Assembly: GCF_002087335.1 (NCBI RefSeq) | Contig: NZ_MWVJ01000020.1 | Span: 1 to 64,000, forward strand | Direction of reading: 5' to 3' | Source of the DNA: Pseudophaeobacter leonis | GTDB lineage: Bacteria > Pseudomonadota > Alphaproteobacteria > Rhodobacterales > Rhodobacteraceae | Length of the DNA stretch: 64,000 nt | In this document: in pieces, positions 1 to 7,752 of the stretch | Layout: each line of letters starts with the position of its first letter | Position numbering within the stretch: position 1 is the stretch's first letter | Program-made: the position numbers and the translations under genes | The notes under the pieces: model-generated | Databases searched by the model: none | The model's input: the letters and a program-made list of their open reading frames with translations, nothing else | Told to the model about the DNA's origin: nothing

Positions 1-31
1 AGCGTCAGTGCAGGCAGGCCGGACGCTTACA

Positions 32-590
32 TCATTTCAACGGCTCTGCCTTGATCTTGGTCTGATAGCCGCCGCTATCCAGGGTATGCAGGGCGCGTGT
101 GATCAGCCAATCCCCGTCAATGTAGGATCGGAAACCAATAGCCTGAAGCACGGCCTCTGCCTTGGCATCGGGGGCGCCTTTCATGCTGACAGAGAATGAC
201 TGCCCAGCACTCTTGAGGCGCAGCAATTCAGAGCCCTCGACTTTCTGTGCGGTCTCCTTTTTGGAAAACCGGTTCTTGAGCCTCTGAACCGGAGCCCCCG
301 CGCCTGCGGTGCACTCCTGTGGCTTGCCTTTGCCCAGATCCTGATAGGTGGCCACTGCGGACCCTGCATTTTGGCGCAGGCTGTTGCGATATGACCAACG
401 GCAACCTGCCCCTTGTAAAGGGGAACCCTGGGCATAGGCTGCCCGGAGGCTGTCAAGCTCTCGCCCCGCTTGGCCATGATGATCCGACCGTAGCCCGGCT
501 TCGCGATGGCGTCATGGTCGTGGGCGATGCTGGAAAGCAGGTTCATATCACTTTCGTCAATCTGGTCGATATGGGCCAGGGCGATTTTGG
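32..590 (-). pseudogene. Phage late control D protein (P2 gpD-like), C-terminal remnant
   Basis: Encodes about 185 residues that resemble the C-terminal half of P2-type late control protein D, the baseplate/tail-spike hub. Recognisable stretches are HIDQIDESDMNLL, the following RIIMAKRGESLTASG, and the end segment IDGDWLITRALHTLDSGGYQ, which matches the usual gpD ending. The reading frame breaks near position 400, where one base (a G of a GG pair) seems to be missing; the second frame then resumes WSYRNSLRQNAG and runs to a TGA at 32-34. The N-terminal half is absent because the sequence joins a transposase fragment at about 590. No other tail genes are visible in the window, though upstream sequence is missing. 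The remnant is not expected to be functional. Confidence 0.7.
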
Positions 591-996
591 CATCCGTGAT
601 GCATCGTGCGACAGTCTTCTCAAACAGATGCCTCAGTAGTTTGCTCTCCCGAAAGCCACCGTGGCGGTTCTTGGGAAATGTCGAGTGATTGGACACAGGG
701 TCGGACAGAGCAAGGCGGCAGAACCCACGCTAGGCAAGATTCAGATGAACCTCTTCACAAAGGCGGCGCGCAGACCAGGTCCAGAAGCAGTAACCCACAA
801 CAAGCATGTGGATCAAAAGTTCAGGATCAATCGACGGGCGACCTGTGTGGCTATAGAAGTCAGATAGTTACCGGCGGATATCATCCAGATCTACGAACCG
901 ATCTATTGACCGTCGCAGATGATCTTGCGGGATATGATCCTCCAGCGAGAACTCATAAAACAGCACTGTCTGTGCTTCCTGCCTTGGCCCCATCAT
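590..996 (-). pseudogene. IS transposase N-terminal fragment (IS1182/IS5-like, DUF772 type)
   Basis: Reading from an ATG at 996 gives MMGPRQEAQTVLFYEFSLED and later GRPSIDPELLIHMLVVGYC, RRLCEEVHLNLA and NHSTFPKNRHGGFRES, the N-terminal block typical of DUF772 transposases of the IS1182/IS5 groups. Two in-frame stops interrupt it: a TAA after DDIRR and a TAG where a tyrosine is expected after HLNLA. After about 130 codons the sequence passes directly, in frame, into phage late control D sequence, so the catalytic DDE domain is missing. No terminal inverted repeats were identified. The element is dead, and the chimeric join suggests insertion followed by deletion. Confidence 0.75.
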
Positions 997-1116
997 CGCG
1001 AAATCCCTCAATCAATGAGGGAATTGAATCAGTGAATAGGCAACCGATCAAGAAAGATTTTTTCAGCAGTATTCGCCCCAATCCAAACACCGGCGCAAGC
1101 GTCAGTAGCAGGCTTT

Positions 1117-1290
1117 TCAGTCCAACTTCATGACCGCCTTGCGCTTCTGTTCCATCGAGCTACCGCCTGAGTACAGGTCGTCGCTCATGGTTTTCTTCGC
1201 GTGTTCCAAGATGTCCGCAAGGATACTGACAGGCAGCCCTCTGCGCGCTCCCATTGTGGTTGCATCGGCTTGGCAAATCCCTCGACTGGG
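1117..1290 (-). pseudogene. Tyrosine recombinase (phage integrase) C-terminal remnant
   Basis: The minus strand reads ARRGLPVSILADILEHAKK, then TMSDDLYSGGSSMEQKRKAV, then MKLD and a stop at 1117-1119. The pattern 'ILGH..xxMT.xxYSGG.S.EQK..AV' is the usual C-terminus of some phage tyrosine integrases, including the region around the catalytic tyrosine. Upstream of about 1290 I cannot follow the frame, so only some 55 residues remain. Together with the late control D fragment it marks this end of the window as prophage debris. No tRNA or duplicated attachment site was found beside it. Confidence 0.55.
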
Positions 1291-1522
1291 AGGACAAATT
1301 GCGGATATGTCGGAGGAAGAGATATTCTCAAGGTATTGAAAGTAATCAATTTATGGAAGCATCGCCTATTCCCTGTCTCTTCGCCAGAATCTTCCTTAGC
1401 TCTTTTTGGTCACAAAAATCAGGGGTGATTGTCGCCTTTTGCCTTACAGGATTGGCAGGGACAGCAGCAAATACGCAGGTTCTGCATCTTCTTACCCCCA
1501 GTGCCAACATCAATAAAATGGG

Positions 1523-1560
1523 GCCAACAGCACTAAATAAGAGCCAACAGCACCAAAAAA
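1523..1560. repeat. 20-bp direct repeat, two copies
   Basis: GCCAACAGCAC occurs at 1523-1533 and 1543-1553, with similar flanks, giving a 20-bp period in two copies. It lies directly downstream of the pterin-binding methyltransferase terminator and is one of many short tandem duplications in this window. Confidence 0.6.
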
Positions 1561-1583
1561 GGCCGGGTTTCCCCGACCTTTTA
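1551..1583 (-). terminator. Intrinsic terminator of the one-carbon operon
   Basis: On the minus strand the sequence AAAGGTCGGG-GAAA-CCCGGCCTTT forms a ten-pair stem (one G.T pair) closed by a GAAA tetraloop and followed by more Ts. It sits about 22 bases past the stop of the methyltransferase gene and should end the 3925-1605 transcription unit. Confidence 0.85.
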
Positions 1584-1604
1584 CAGGTAGTTTTGCAGCG
1601 CGTC

Positions 1605-2666
1605 TTACGAGCGACGGCGGCGGCCACCGCTCCGGCCCCCACGACCACGTGCCTCTTGCCCCTCCTTGAGCGGGGGTTTGTTGAACCTGATCCATTCGCC
1701 GCCGTGCGGGTCATTGTTGGTGAGGAAGTTCGCGGCACGAATGGCCTCCATTTCCTTACCTGCGCGGGGCTGCATTGAGCCCAGACCAAACAGGGTGACA
1801 AAAGTTTCGTCATCCATGCCTTCGGGCAGGATAATGCCAGCGGCGGCAACTTCTTCTTTCTTGGCGGCGAGGGCTTTTTGCGTCACCGGCAGGCCGACCG
1901 GATTCATGATCGCCGAGGTCATGCCGGCACCCATTGCCATTGGCAAAAAGGCGTTGTTGATACCATGCCGGTTTGGCAGGCCAAAGGAGATGTTGGAGGC
2001 GCCACAGGTGGTGTTTACACCCAGTTCTTCACGCAGACGCCGCACCAGGGCAAAAACCTGCAGACCTGCGGTCCCCATGGCGCCAACCGGCATCACCAGC
2101 GGATCCACCACAATATCATGCGCCGGAATGCCAAAATCGGCAGCGCGCTGAACGATTTTCTTGGCAACCTCAAAGCGCCCATCCGGGTCTTCGGAGATAC
2201 CTGTGTCGTCATTGGAAATCGCCACAACAGGCACGTTGTACTTTTTGACCAGCGGCAGGATCTGCTCCAGACGCTCTTCTTCGCCGGTGACGGAATTCAG
2301 CAAGGGGCGGCCTTCACAGACCTCCAGCCCGGCTTCCAGCGCGCCTGGCACAGACGAGTCGATACAGAGCGGCACATCCACCAGCCCCTGCACCATCTGA
2401 ATGATCTTGCGCATCAGGGGCGGCTCGGTCTCGTTGGGGTTGGGGTTGGAGTTGTAGACCACGCCTGCGTTGATATCGAGCACCGTGGCGCCAGCCAGAA
2501 CCTGCGCAACCGCGTCGCGTTCTACGGTTGAAAAATCACCGGCTTCCAGCTCGGCCGCCAACTTTTTGCGCCCTGTCGGGTTGATACGTTCGCCGATAAC
2601 GCAAAACGGCTCGTCAAAGCCCATCACAGCGGTTTTTGTTTTTGATTCTAGTACTGTACGGGTCAT
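1605..2666 (-). CDS. Methyltetrahydrofolate-binding corrinoid methyltransferase (pterin-binding, MetH-like domain)
   Basis: This 353-residue protein has a DHPS/pterin-binding TIM-barrel fold like the folate domain of MetH and AcsE-type methyltransferases. GERINPTGRKK (about 27-37), VLDINAG, CIDSS, NSVTGE, AISND, DPLVMPVG and SNISFGLPNR are the barrel motifs that bind methyl-tetrahydrofolate. It would transfer the methyl group to a corrinoid carried by a separate protein. The gene follows the MetF-like reductase by 3 bases, so product and user of methyl-THF are coupled. In Rhodobacterales a stand-alone pterin-binding protein can form part of a split methionine synthase; that role is inference here, since the homocysteine and B12 subunits are outside the window. 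The last 20 residues are an odd Gly/Arg tail ending GRGGRSGGRRRRS. Confidence 0.85.
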   Translation of the reverse strand: MTRTVLESKTKTAVMGFDEPFCVIGERINPTGRKKLAAELEAGDFSTVERDAVAQVLAGATVLDINAGVVYNSNPNPNETEPPLMRKIIQMVQGLVDVPLCIDSSVPGALEAGLEVCEGRPLLNSVTGEEERLEQILPLVKKYNVPVVAISNDDTGISEDPDGRFEVAKKIVQRAADFGIPAHDIVVDPLVMPVGAMGTAGLQVFALVRRLREELGVNTTCGASNISFGLPNRHGINNAFLPMAMGAGMTSAIMNPVGLPVTQKALAAKKEEVAAAGIILPEGMDDETFVTLFGLGSMQPRAGKEMEAIRAANFLTNNDPHGGEWIRFNKPPLKEGQEARGRGGRSGGRRRRS

Positions 2667-2669
2667 TGT

Positions 2670-3602
2670 TTATCCCTGGGTGTTGACGGGCTGCGCGGAT
2701 GCGCCGCCGTTGTTGATGGCCCAGTTGGCATTGGTTTTTATGCCGCCAAGCGGGAAGAAATGAACATGTGAAATGTTAAAGTCAGGGTTTGCGGCCTTGT
2801 GGGCGGCGAGCTCTGCCAAGACATCTGTCGGCTCGTAAGGCAGCAGCAGCTTGGAGACATCCATTGCGCGTTTTTGCAGCACTTTAAGCGAGGGGCCGAC
2901 GCCACAGGCAATGGCGAATTTGATCAGGGTTTGCAGTTTGGCAGGCCCCGCAATACCGATGTGGATCGGAATATCGACACCTGCCTCTTTCAGGCTGTCA
3001 GCCCAGGCAATAATCGGCTTGGCTTCAAAGGCAAACTGGGTCGCCAGCGCCATCTTTGCATCCGTGCGTTCAGAGAATTTTTGTTTCCACTGAAGGGCTT
3101 CGTCGACGTTCTTGCTTGATCCGTCCGTGTCGATATCTTTGTTGCCCTCAGGGTGGCCTGCCACATGCAGATTGGTAAAACCCGCCTTGTCAAACAGGCC
3201 GGTTTCCAACAGCTGCATGGAGGAATGGAACGCGCCGTGAGGTGTGTTGACGCCCCCCGCCAACAGCAGGGCCTGCGTCACATCCGCTTCGCCCTGATAG
3301 CGCGCGATCCAGTCCGCAAGCATCGCCTCGTCCTGAATGATACGCGCCGGGAAATGCGGCATCACCGGGTAGCCCTCGGCGTTCAGCCGTTTCGCGGTTG
3401 CGACCATTTCCTCGATCGGGGTGCCATCGATATGGGCGATATAGACGCGGGTGCCTGCGGGCAGAAGGTCACGAAAGTTTTCCACCTTGGCGGCCGTGCG
3501 CGGCATTACCTCGATCGAATAGCCCTGCAACAAGGCCTCGACCTGGGAATTGACGGTTTGCGGCGTTTTCGCCTCACGCTTTTTAAAGTTCAACAAAGCC
3601 AT
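2670..3602 (-). CDS. Methylenetetrahydrofolate reductase family protein (MetF-like)
   Basis: About 310 residues related to the MTHFR/MetF TIM-barrel flavoproteins, which reduce methylene-THF to methyl-THF. Visible features are a SIEVMPRTAAKV segment where MetF has its conserved N-terminal strand, AGGVNTPHGAF, HVAGHPEGN (the HPE-like loop), TQFAFEAKPIIAWAD (the MetF TQFFF/xY region) and IPIHIGIAGPA. I chose the ATG at 3602 because GGGAGG stands 5-6 bases before it; a start at 3638 would run back into the upstream gene. It lies between a small DUF gene and the pterin-binding methyltransferase, so it probably supplies methyl-THF to that enzyme. It is a divergent member, not the classical MetF; the exact substrate is inferred. 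Confidence 0.85.
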   Translation of the reverse strand: MALLNFKKREAKTPQTVNSQVEALLQGYSIEVMPRTAAKVENFRDLLPAGTRVYIAHIDGTPIEEMVATAKRLNAEGYPVMPHFPARIIQDEAMLADWIARYQGEADVTQALLLAGGVNTPHGAFHSSMQLLETGLFDKAGFTNLHVAGHPEGNKDIDTDGSSKNVDEALQWKQKFSERTDAKMALATQFAFEAKPIIAWADSLKEAGVDIPIHIGIAGPAKLQTLIKFAIACGVGPSLKVLQKRAMDVSKLLLPYEPTDVLAELAAHKAANPDFNISHVHFFPLGGIKTNANWAINNGGASAQPVNTQG

Positions 3603-3628
3603 CACGGCCTCCCATACTGGTGTCAGGC

Positions 3629-3925
3629 TCACGCCCATCCGTCATTTGCAATCAGCGCCTTGAGGCGATCCTGATCGTATTCCGCTTCCAGACGTTGGGC
3701 CTCGGCCTCGGCAATGTCACCCGCGTCGCCGTCCAGCGCGTAGGGAGCTGCCTTGCGCCACTCTGCCAGATAGGCATCGCTGTCCTTGGCATTGACCTTC
3801 ATCGCCGCGCGGTCGATGGCCTGCTCAAAGCGCTCTTCCAGCTGCCGTTTCGAGCCACGACGACCCTTTCCCACAATAACCTGCGCCGGAATATCGCGCC
3901 AATACACGATGGTCACATCCGCCAT
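3629..3925 (-). CDS. Small 'virulence factor' family protein of the one-carbon module
   Basis: A 98-residue soluble protein beginning ADVTIVYWRDIPAQVIVGKG and containing GRRGSKRQLEERFEQAIDRA and an acidic end. It matches my memory of the Pfam Virulence_fact (conditioned-medium virulence factor) family, which in Rhodobacterales often precedes a MetF-like and a pterin-binding methyltransferase gene. AGGAGG lies 9 bases before the ATG. It is the first gene of the three-gene minus-strand operon ending at the terminator near 1565. Its biochemical role is not known; by context it may serve corrinoid- or folate-linked methyl transfer. The name 'virulence factor' should not be taken literally. Confidence 0.75.
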   Translation of the reverse strand: MADVTIVYWRDIPAQVIVGKGRRGSKRQLEERFEQAIDRAAMKVNAKDSDAYLAEWRKAAPYALDGDAGDIAEAEAQRLEAEYDQDRLKALIANDGWA

Positions 3926-4246
3926 AGCCAGTCCTCCTCAGACGTCTGATACTTCTCGTTTCTAGTGCGTCCCGTTTTGCGGAGTACGCCGATTTTCGAC
4001 ATCACTTGGGTTTTGAGCGACGTTTTGACCCGTCTGTGAATACAAAGCTGCGGCGGCCCTGACCACAGCCCACGCCGCCCAAAATATTCATCAAGCTTAT
4101 GAGTTTGCCGCAACCCCTGCCTGTGCGCCTGCCCCGAAACCGCGATTGCAAGCAAAATCTAGGGTCTACTGGGCACCAGTTGCCCTTGCGCCGCATGGCC
4201 GGCCTCCATAGTCTATAGGCAACACGATAATCGGAGGGCGTGAATC
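3926..4246. other. Divergent intergenic region between the one-carbon operon and ppx/gppA
   Basis: This 321-base space separates two divergent genes and must hold both promoters. Open frames exist on the minus strand, but they have no ribosome-binding site and overlap the start of the small virulence-factor gene. I see no SAM-type riboswitch or convincing regulator site. GGAGG at 4233-4237 is the ribosome-binding site of the plus-strand gene. Confidence 0.5.
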
Positions 4247-5359
4247 ATGACGCCCAGGCGTTCCAAGGGTGCGGGCGCGTTTCCCAAGGTGGTTGAAACC
4301 CCTGTACCAGCCCGTCCGGATTCAGATGCGCTTTATGCCGCGCTGGATCTTGGCACAAATAGTTGCCGCATGCTGATTGCCCAGCCAAAGGGCAGCGGCT
4401 TTCATGTGGTCGACAGCTTTTCCAAGTCGGTCCAACTGGGGACCGGGCTTGAACGAACCGGACGTCTGTCCCGCTCGTCGATGGCGCGTACCATTCAGGC
4501 GCTGCGGATCTGTCAGCAAAAGCTAAAGCGCAACCGGGTGAAGCGGATGCGCCTGGTGACCACAGAGGCCTGTCGGCGGGCAAAGAATTCCCGCGAGTTC
4601 ATTCGCCAGGTCAAACGGGAAACCGGTCTGCCCCTCGAGATCATCCAGCCAGAGGAAGAAGCCCGTCTCGCGGTGATCTCCCGCGCCCCGCTGGTCTCGA
4701 CCAAAACCGAGCAATTGCTTGTGGTGGACATTGGCGGCGGCTCAACGGAACTGGTCTGGATCGACCTGTCGTCGGTACCCGGACGTGACCGCCCAGCCGC
4801 CATCATGCGGCTGCATGCCGGATTTCACCCCGCAAGCAGCCCTTTTCCCTCGGCCAAGGTGGTGGACTGGATATCCGTGCCTTTGGGCGTGGCGACTCTG
4901 CGTGATCAGTTCAATGACGTGGAAGACGATTCTGCCCGCTTTGCCCTGATGAGCTGGTTCTTTGAAGAGCATCTTGCGGATTTTGCCCCCTATAAGGATG
5001 AGCAGACCCGGGCCGGCTTTCAGATTGTTGGCACCTCAGGTACTGTGACCACTGTTGCCGCCTCGCATCTTGGGTTAAAGCGCTACGATCGCACCAAGGT
5101 GGACGGGCTGCGCATGACCAGTGACCAGATCGACAAGGTGATCCGTGGCTATCTGGAGCTGGGCCCTCAGGGTCGGCGGCGCGACCCGCGCATTGGTGAG
5201 GATCGGCAGGCTTTGATCATGTCGGGCTCTGCAATTTTGCAGGCCCTGCTGCGGTGTTGGCCAACTGATAGGCTGTCTGTTGCAGACCGTGGCCTGCGTG
5301 AAGGGCTGCTTTATGCGCAGATGAGCGCTGATGGCGTGCTGGAAGACGGGCCCTTCTGA
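4247..5359 (+). CDS. Ppx/GppA family exopolyphosphatase / pppGpp phosphatase
   Basis: A 370-residue member of the ASKHA-fold Ppx/GppA family, which hydrolyses inorganic polyphosphate or pppGpp. Motifs: ALDLGTNSCRMLIA (phosphate 1, about residues 31-44), VDIGGGSTELVW (phosphate 2, about 160-171) and VGTSGTVTTVAA (adenosine-type loop, about 265-276). The first 27 residues form a basic, proline-rich extension with no domain. GGAGG is 10 bases before the ATG. The rlmE gene follows 57 bases downstream and is probably co-transcribed, an arrangement I recall from Rhodobacterales. Sequence alone does not separate Ppx from GppA activity. Confidence 0.9.
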   Translation: MTPRRSKGAGAFPKVVETPVPARPDSDALYAALDLGTNSCRMLIAQPKGSGFHVVDSFSKSVQLGTGLERTGRLSRSSMARTIQALRICQQKLKRNRVKRMRLVTTEACRRAKNSREFIRQVKRETGLPLEIIQPEEEARLAVISRAPLVSTKTEQLLVVDIGGGSTELVWIDLSSVPGRDRPAAIMRLHAGFHPASSPFPSAKVVDWISVPLGVATLRDQFNDVEDDSARFALMSWFFEEHLADFAPYKDEQTRAGFQIVGTSGTVTTVAASHLGLKRYDRTKVDGLRMTSDQIDKVIRGYLELGPQGRRRDPRIGEDRQALIMSGSAILQALLRCWPTDRLSVADRGLREGLLYAQMSADGVLEDGPF

Positions 5360-5415
5360 GGCGCCAAAATGAAATTTACACCCTGCCCCTCTGACTGGAG
5401 GTTCAGGCGACAACG

Positions 5416-6171
5416 GTGATGATGATGGCAAAAACGCCTACTGGTAAAACCCCAACCGGCAAGAACACCTCGGGCCGCGGCCAACGCGAGCTGAAGGTAA
5501 AGGTGAAATCCGCGCGCGGAAGACGCCTGAGTTCCACACGGTGGCTGCAGCGACAGTTGAACGACCCCTATGTCAAACGGGCAAAGGCAGAGGGCTATCG
5601 TGGACGCGCCGCCTATAAGATTATGGAAGTGGATGACAAATACCGCTTTCTGGTGCCAGGCGCGCGCATTGTCGATCTGGGCTGTGCCCCAGGTGGCTGG
5701 GCCCAGGTTGCGGTCAAGCGGATCAACGCCATGGGCGAAAAGCAGGGCAAGGCGCAGGGCCGGATTATCGGCGTTGACCTGCAGGAAATGGAACCTATTG
5801 CGGGGGCCGAGTTTCACCAGCTCGACTTTATGGATGAGGGGGCTGACGACAAGGTAAAGGAATGGTTGGGCGGCAAGGCGGATGTTGTCATGTCAGACAT
5901 GGCCGCATCCAGCTCTGGCCATAAGCAGACCGACCACCTGAAGATTATGGCCCTCTGCGAGGCAGCTGCCTATTTCGCCTTTGACGTGCTGGAAGACGGT
6001 GGCACCTTTGTCGCCAAGGTTCTGGCCGGTGGCGCCGAGGGTGAGCTGCAAAAGCTGTTGAAGAACAAATTCACCAAGGTCGCCAATGTAAAACCACCGT
6101 CTTCGCGCTCTGACAGCTCTGAAAAATTTGTTGTGGCGATGGGCTTTAAGGGCAATCCTCAGCCCGAATAA
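5416..6171 (+). CDS. rlmE: 23S rRNA (uridine-2552 2'-O)-methyltransferase RlmE/RrmJ
   Basis: A 251-residue FtsJ/RrmJ-type methyltransferase that methylates U2552 in the A-loop of 23S rRNA late in 50S assembly. After a basic, Thr/Gly/Lys-rich leader of about 40 residues come SRxAYK-like [13 protein letters not shown] (substrate side, catalytic Lys), [15 protein letters not shown] (SAM loop), [19 protein letters not shown] (catalytic Asp) and FVAKVLAGG (catalytic Lys). Several starts are possible: GTG at 5416 and ATG at 5419, 5422 and 5425. GGAGG at about 5397 is rather far away, so the ATG nearest it or the run itself may be used. A nine-pair hairpin follows the gene. Confidence 0.92.
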   Translation: MMMMAKTPTGKTPTGKNTSGRGQRELKVKVKSARGRRLSSTRWLQRQLNDPYVKRAKAEGYRGRAAYKIMEVDDKYRFLVPGARIVDLGCAPGGWAQVAVKRINAMGEKQGKAQGRIIGVDLQEMEPIAGAEFHQLDFMDEGADDKVKEWLGGKADVVMSDMAASSSGHKQTDHLKIMALCEAAAYFAFDVLEDGGTFVAKVLAGGAEGELQKLLKNKFTKVANVKPPSSRSDSSEKFVVAMGFKGNPQPE

Positions 6172-6190
6172 AACAACCTGAATAAAGCTT

Positions 6191-6219
6191 CTGCGGCAAT
6201 GTCTTAGGTCTTGCCGCAG
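6191..6219 (+). terminator. Hairpin after rlmE
   Basis: CTGCGGCAA and TTGCCGCAG form a perfect nine-pair stem with an 11-base loop, 19 bases after the rlmE stop. The T-run is weak (TATTTGG), so it is a terminator or an mRNA-end stabilising hairpin. Confidence 0.65.
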
Positions 6220-6658
6220 GTATTTGGACCCTTTGTCCTGCTCGCCGATAGCGGAGTGACTACTGCAAAGCGATACCATAGGCTGTTTGCCTGGCGCATA
6301 GGGACTGTGTCGCCATATCGCGCAGCCTGAGGGTCTCTTCGCCCTCGCCTTCGCTTTGCAGGGTTACACGCGAGCGACGCGAGATCCGGGCCCCAAACCC
6401 TGTTTTTTGCCAGATCAGGTCCAGTACATTTGGTTTCAGTGGTGTTTTGCTTTTGGGTACCATTGCAGTCTATCCATCGCGTTTGCCTGTCAGGCAGGTC
6501 TGCCTTTCAGCTCTGCCTTTGCGCAATTGCTAGGCTTTGAATTGGTCCCGGTTATGGCTGAAATATGGCAAAAACTGCCCTATTGTTTCCAAATTGGAAA
6601 CGGGCGGCATGTTATTTGACAGAGGACAGGTGAAAACACCCCGCCAGCATCAAGCCCC
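6220..6658. other. Mostly non-coding space between rlmE and yihY
   Basis: Between the two convergent genes lie about 480 bases. They hold one doubtful small minus-strand frame (6260-6463) and, at the right edge, a strong plus-strand terminator with no gene in front of it. The stretch 6470-6658 has no coding signal that I recognise. Confidence 0.5.
6260..6463 (-). CDS. Hypothetical small protein (67 aa), doubtful
   Basis: A 67-codon frame, KSKTPLKPNVLDLIWQKTGF at the start and QSEGEGEETLRLRD in the middle. Its amino-acid mix looks more protein-like than the surrounding shadow frames, and it is basic overall. There is only a weak GGA-type ribosome site before the ATG at 6463, and I do not recognise a family. 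It would run toward rlmE, convergent with it. It may be a real small gene or chance; I give no function. Confidence 0.35.
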   Translation of the reverse strand: MVPKSKTPLKPNVLDLIWQKTGFGARISRRSRVTLQSEGEGEETLRLRDMATQSLCARQTAYGIALQ

Positions 6659-6682
6659 CCTGTCGCGAACAGGCTTTTTTTT
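6659..6682 (+). terminator. Orphan rho-independent terminator (plus strand)
   Basis: CCTGT-CGCGA-ACAGG forms a five-pair stem extended by neighbouring G/C bases, followed by C and eight Ts. It is a textbook intrinsic terminator on the plus strand, but no plus-strand protein gene precedes it within 480 bases, apart from rlmE, which has its own hairpin. Confidence 0.7.
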
Positions 6683-6720
6683 ATCAAACTGGCCTCATAA
6701 GATCAAACTGGCCTCTTAAG
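6683..6720. repeat. 19-bp tandem duplication at the yihY stop codon
   Basis: ATCAAACTGGCCTCATAAG (6683-6701) is followed at once by a near-identical copy (6702-6720) differing at one base. The right copy encodes the last codons and stop of yihY on the minus strand; the left copy is a non-coding duplicate. Confidence 0.85.
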
Positions 6721-7560
6721 ATCGATCAGCACACCATTGAACTCGGCGCCCAAGATGAGAATCGCGGCATTGACATAGAGGAAAATCATCGCAGCCATTG
6801 CGCCGGCAAGCCCGGCATAGGTCGCAGAATACTGCGCGATCGAGCCCACATAATAGGCAAACCCATTCCCAGCGGCCCACCAAAGTGCTACAGTCAGCAG
6901 CGTTCCCGGCAAGATCGTGCGCACCCGGTGAATGCGTCCTGGCAGCAGCAAATGGCAGATCAGCACCGCCACCAAAGGCAAAAGCGCCGCCAGGAGCGTA
7001 TTGATGCCCAAAGGCAAGCTGAGCAAGACAGGCATTTCCGGAAAAAAACCAGCCAGATAGCGCAGATAGAGCGGCAAGATAACCTCAAAAGTCGCTACCA
7101 GAAGAATGCCAATCCCGCCGAGGATCACCAGGCCAAAACAAATCACCCGGGACAGCCAAAAGGGCCGCGTATCCGTATCATGATAGGCCTGAACCATCGC
7201 CACGCGCACCGCATTTACCCCATTGGAGGCAAAATAGAGCGCAAGCAGCCCGCCAAACGTGGCAAGTCCGGTGCTGGAGGTCTCCAACACTGCGTAAAGC
7301 TCGGTAACTATGGGGGTCGACACCGCCTCGGGCCAGGAGCCAAACACCAGATCGACCAGATCCTCCAAAGCAACATCGCTGGAAAAAACATTGGCAACGG
7401 CGCCTGACAGCGCGACCGTAAAAAGCACAAACGGGAACAGCGCCAACATCATCGACATCGCGATATGGCTGCTCATGACCCAGCCGTTTTTGTCGTTAAA
7501 CCGCTTGAGAGCAAGCCAGAGGGACTTCACCAGGACCTGCGGAAATTTTCGGTAATTCAT
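6703..7560 (-). CDS. YihY/virulence factor BrkB family membrane protein
   Basis: About 285 residues of the YihY/BrkB (UPF0761) family, inner-membrane proteins of six predicted membrane segments and uncertain function. The family signature is visible at the N-terminus (RFNDKNGWVMSSHIAMSMML, then LFPFVLF), in the middle (GLLALYFASNGVNAVRVAM) and at the end (YVNAAILILGAEFNGVL). I prefer the ATG at 7560 (MNYRKFPQV); an upstream GTG at 7608 would add 16 residues that do not look like the family. The gene is divergent from the cardiolipin synthase gene, with 190 bases between, and convergent with rlmE. Its stop codon lies inside a 19-bp tandem duplication. Confidence 0.85.
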   Translation of the reverse strand: MNYRKFPQVLVKSLWLALKRFNDKNGWVMSSHIAMSMMLALFPFVLFTVALSGAVANVFSSDVALEDLVDLVFGSWPEAVSTPIVTELYAVLETSSTGLATFGGLLALYFASNGVNAVRVAMVQAYHDTDTRPFWLSRVICFGLVILGGIGILLVATFEVILPLYLRYLAGFFPEMPVLLSLPLGINTLLAALLPLVAVLICHLLLPGRIHRVRTILPGTLLTVALWWAAGNGFAYYVGSIAQYSATYAGLAGAMAAMIFLYVNAAILILGAEFNGVLIDLKRPV

Positions 7561-7752
7561 TTGGTTACATTTCCACAGCTTGAACGGATTGCCACTCTCC
7601 CAATCCACTGAAAGACCAAGGGCAATAAGGGGTTCGGGGTCTTACGCGCCAGTATTGACCGTTTTCTCGCGTCAGGGACACCTATATTCTTTACAGCGAC
7701 CGGCGCTGCTGCTCAGACTGGAGCTGAGGCAACAACTCGTGCGGGAGAGCGA

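Noticed and set aside
3913..4155. 80-codon minus-strand frame overlapping the virulence-factor gene start
   Set aside because: Overlaps the well-supported ATG at 3925 in another frame and lacks a ribosome site.
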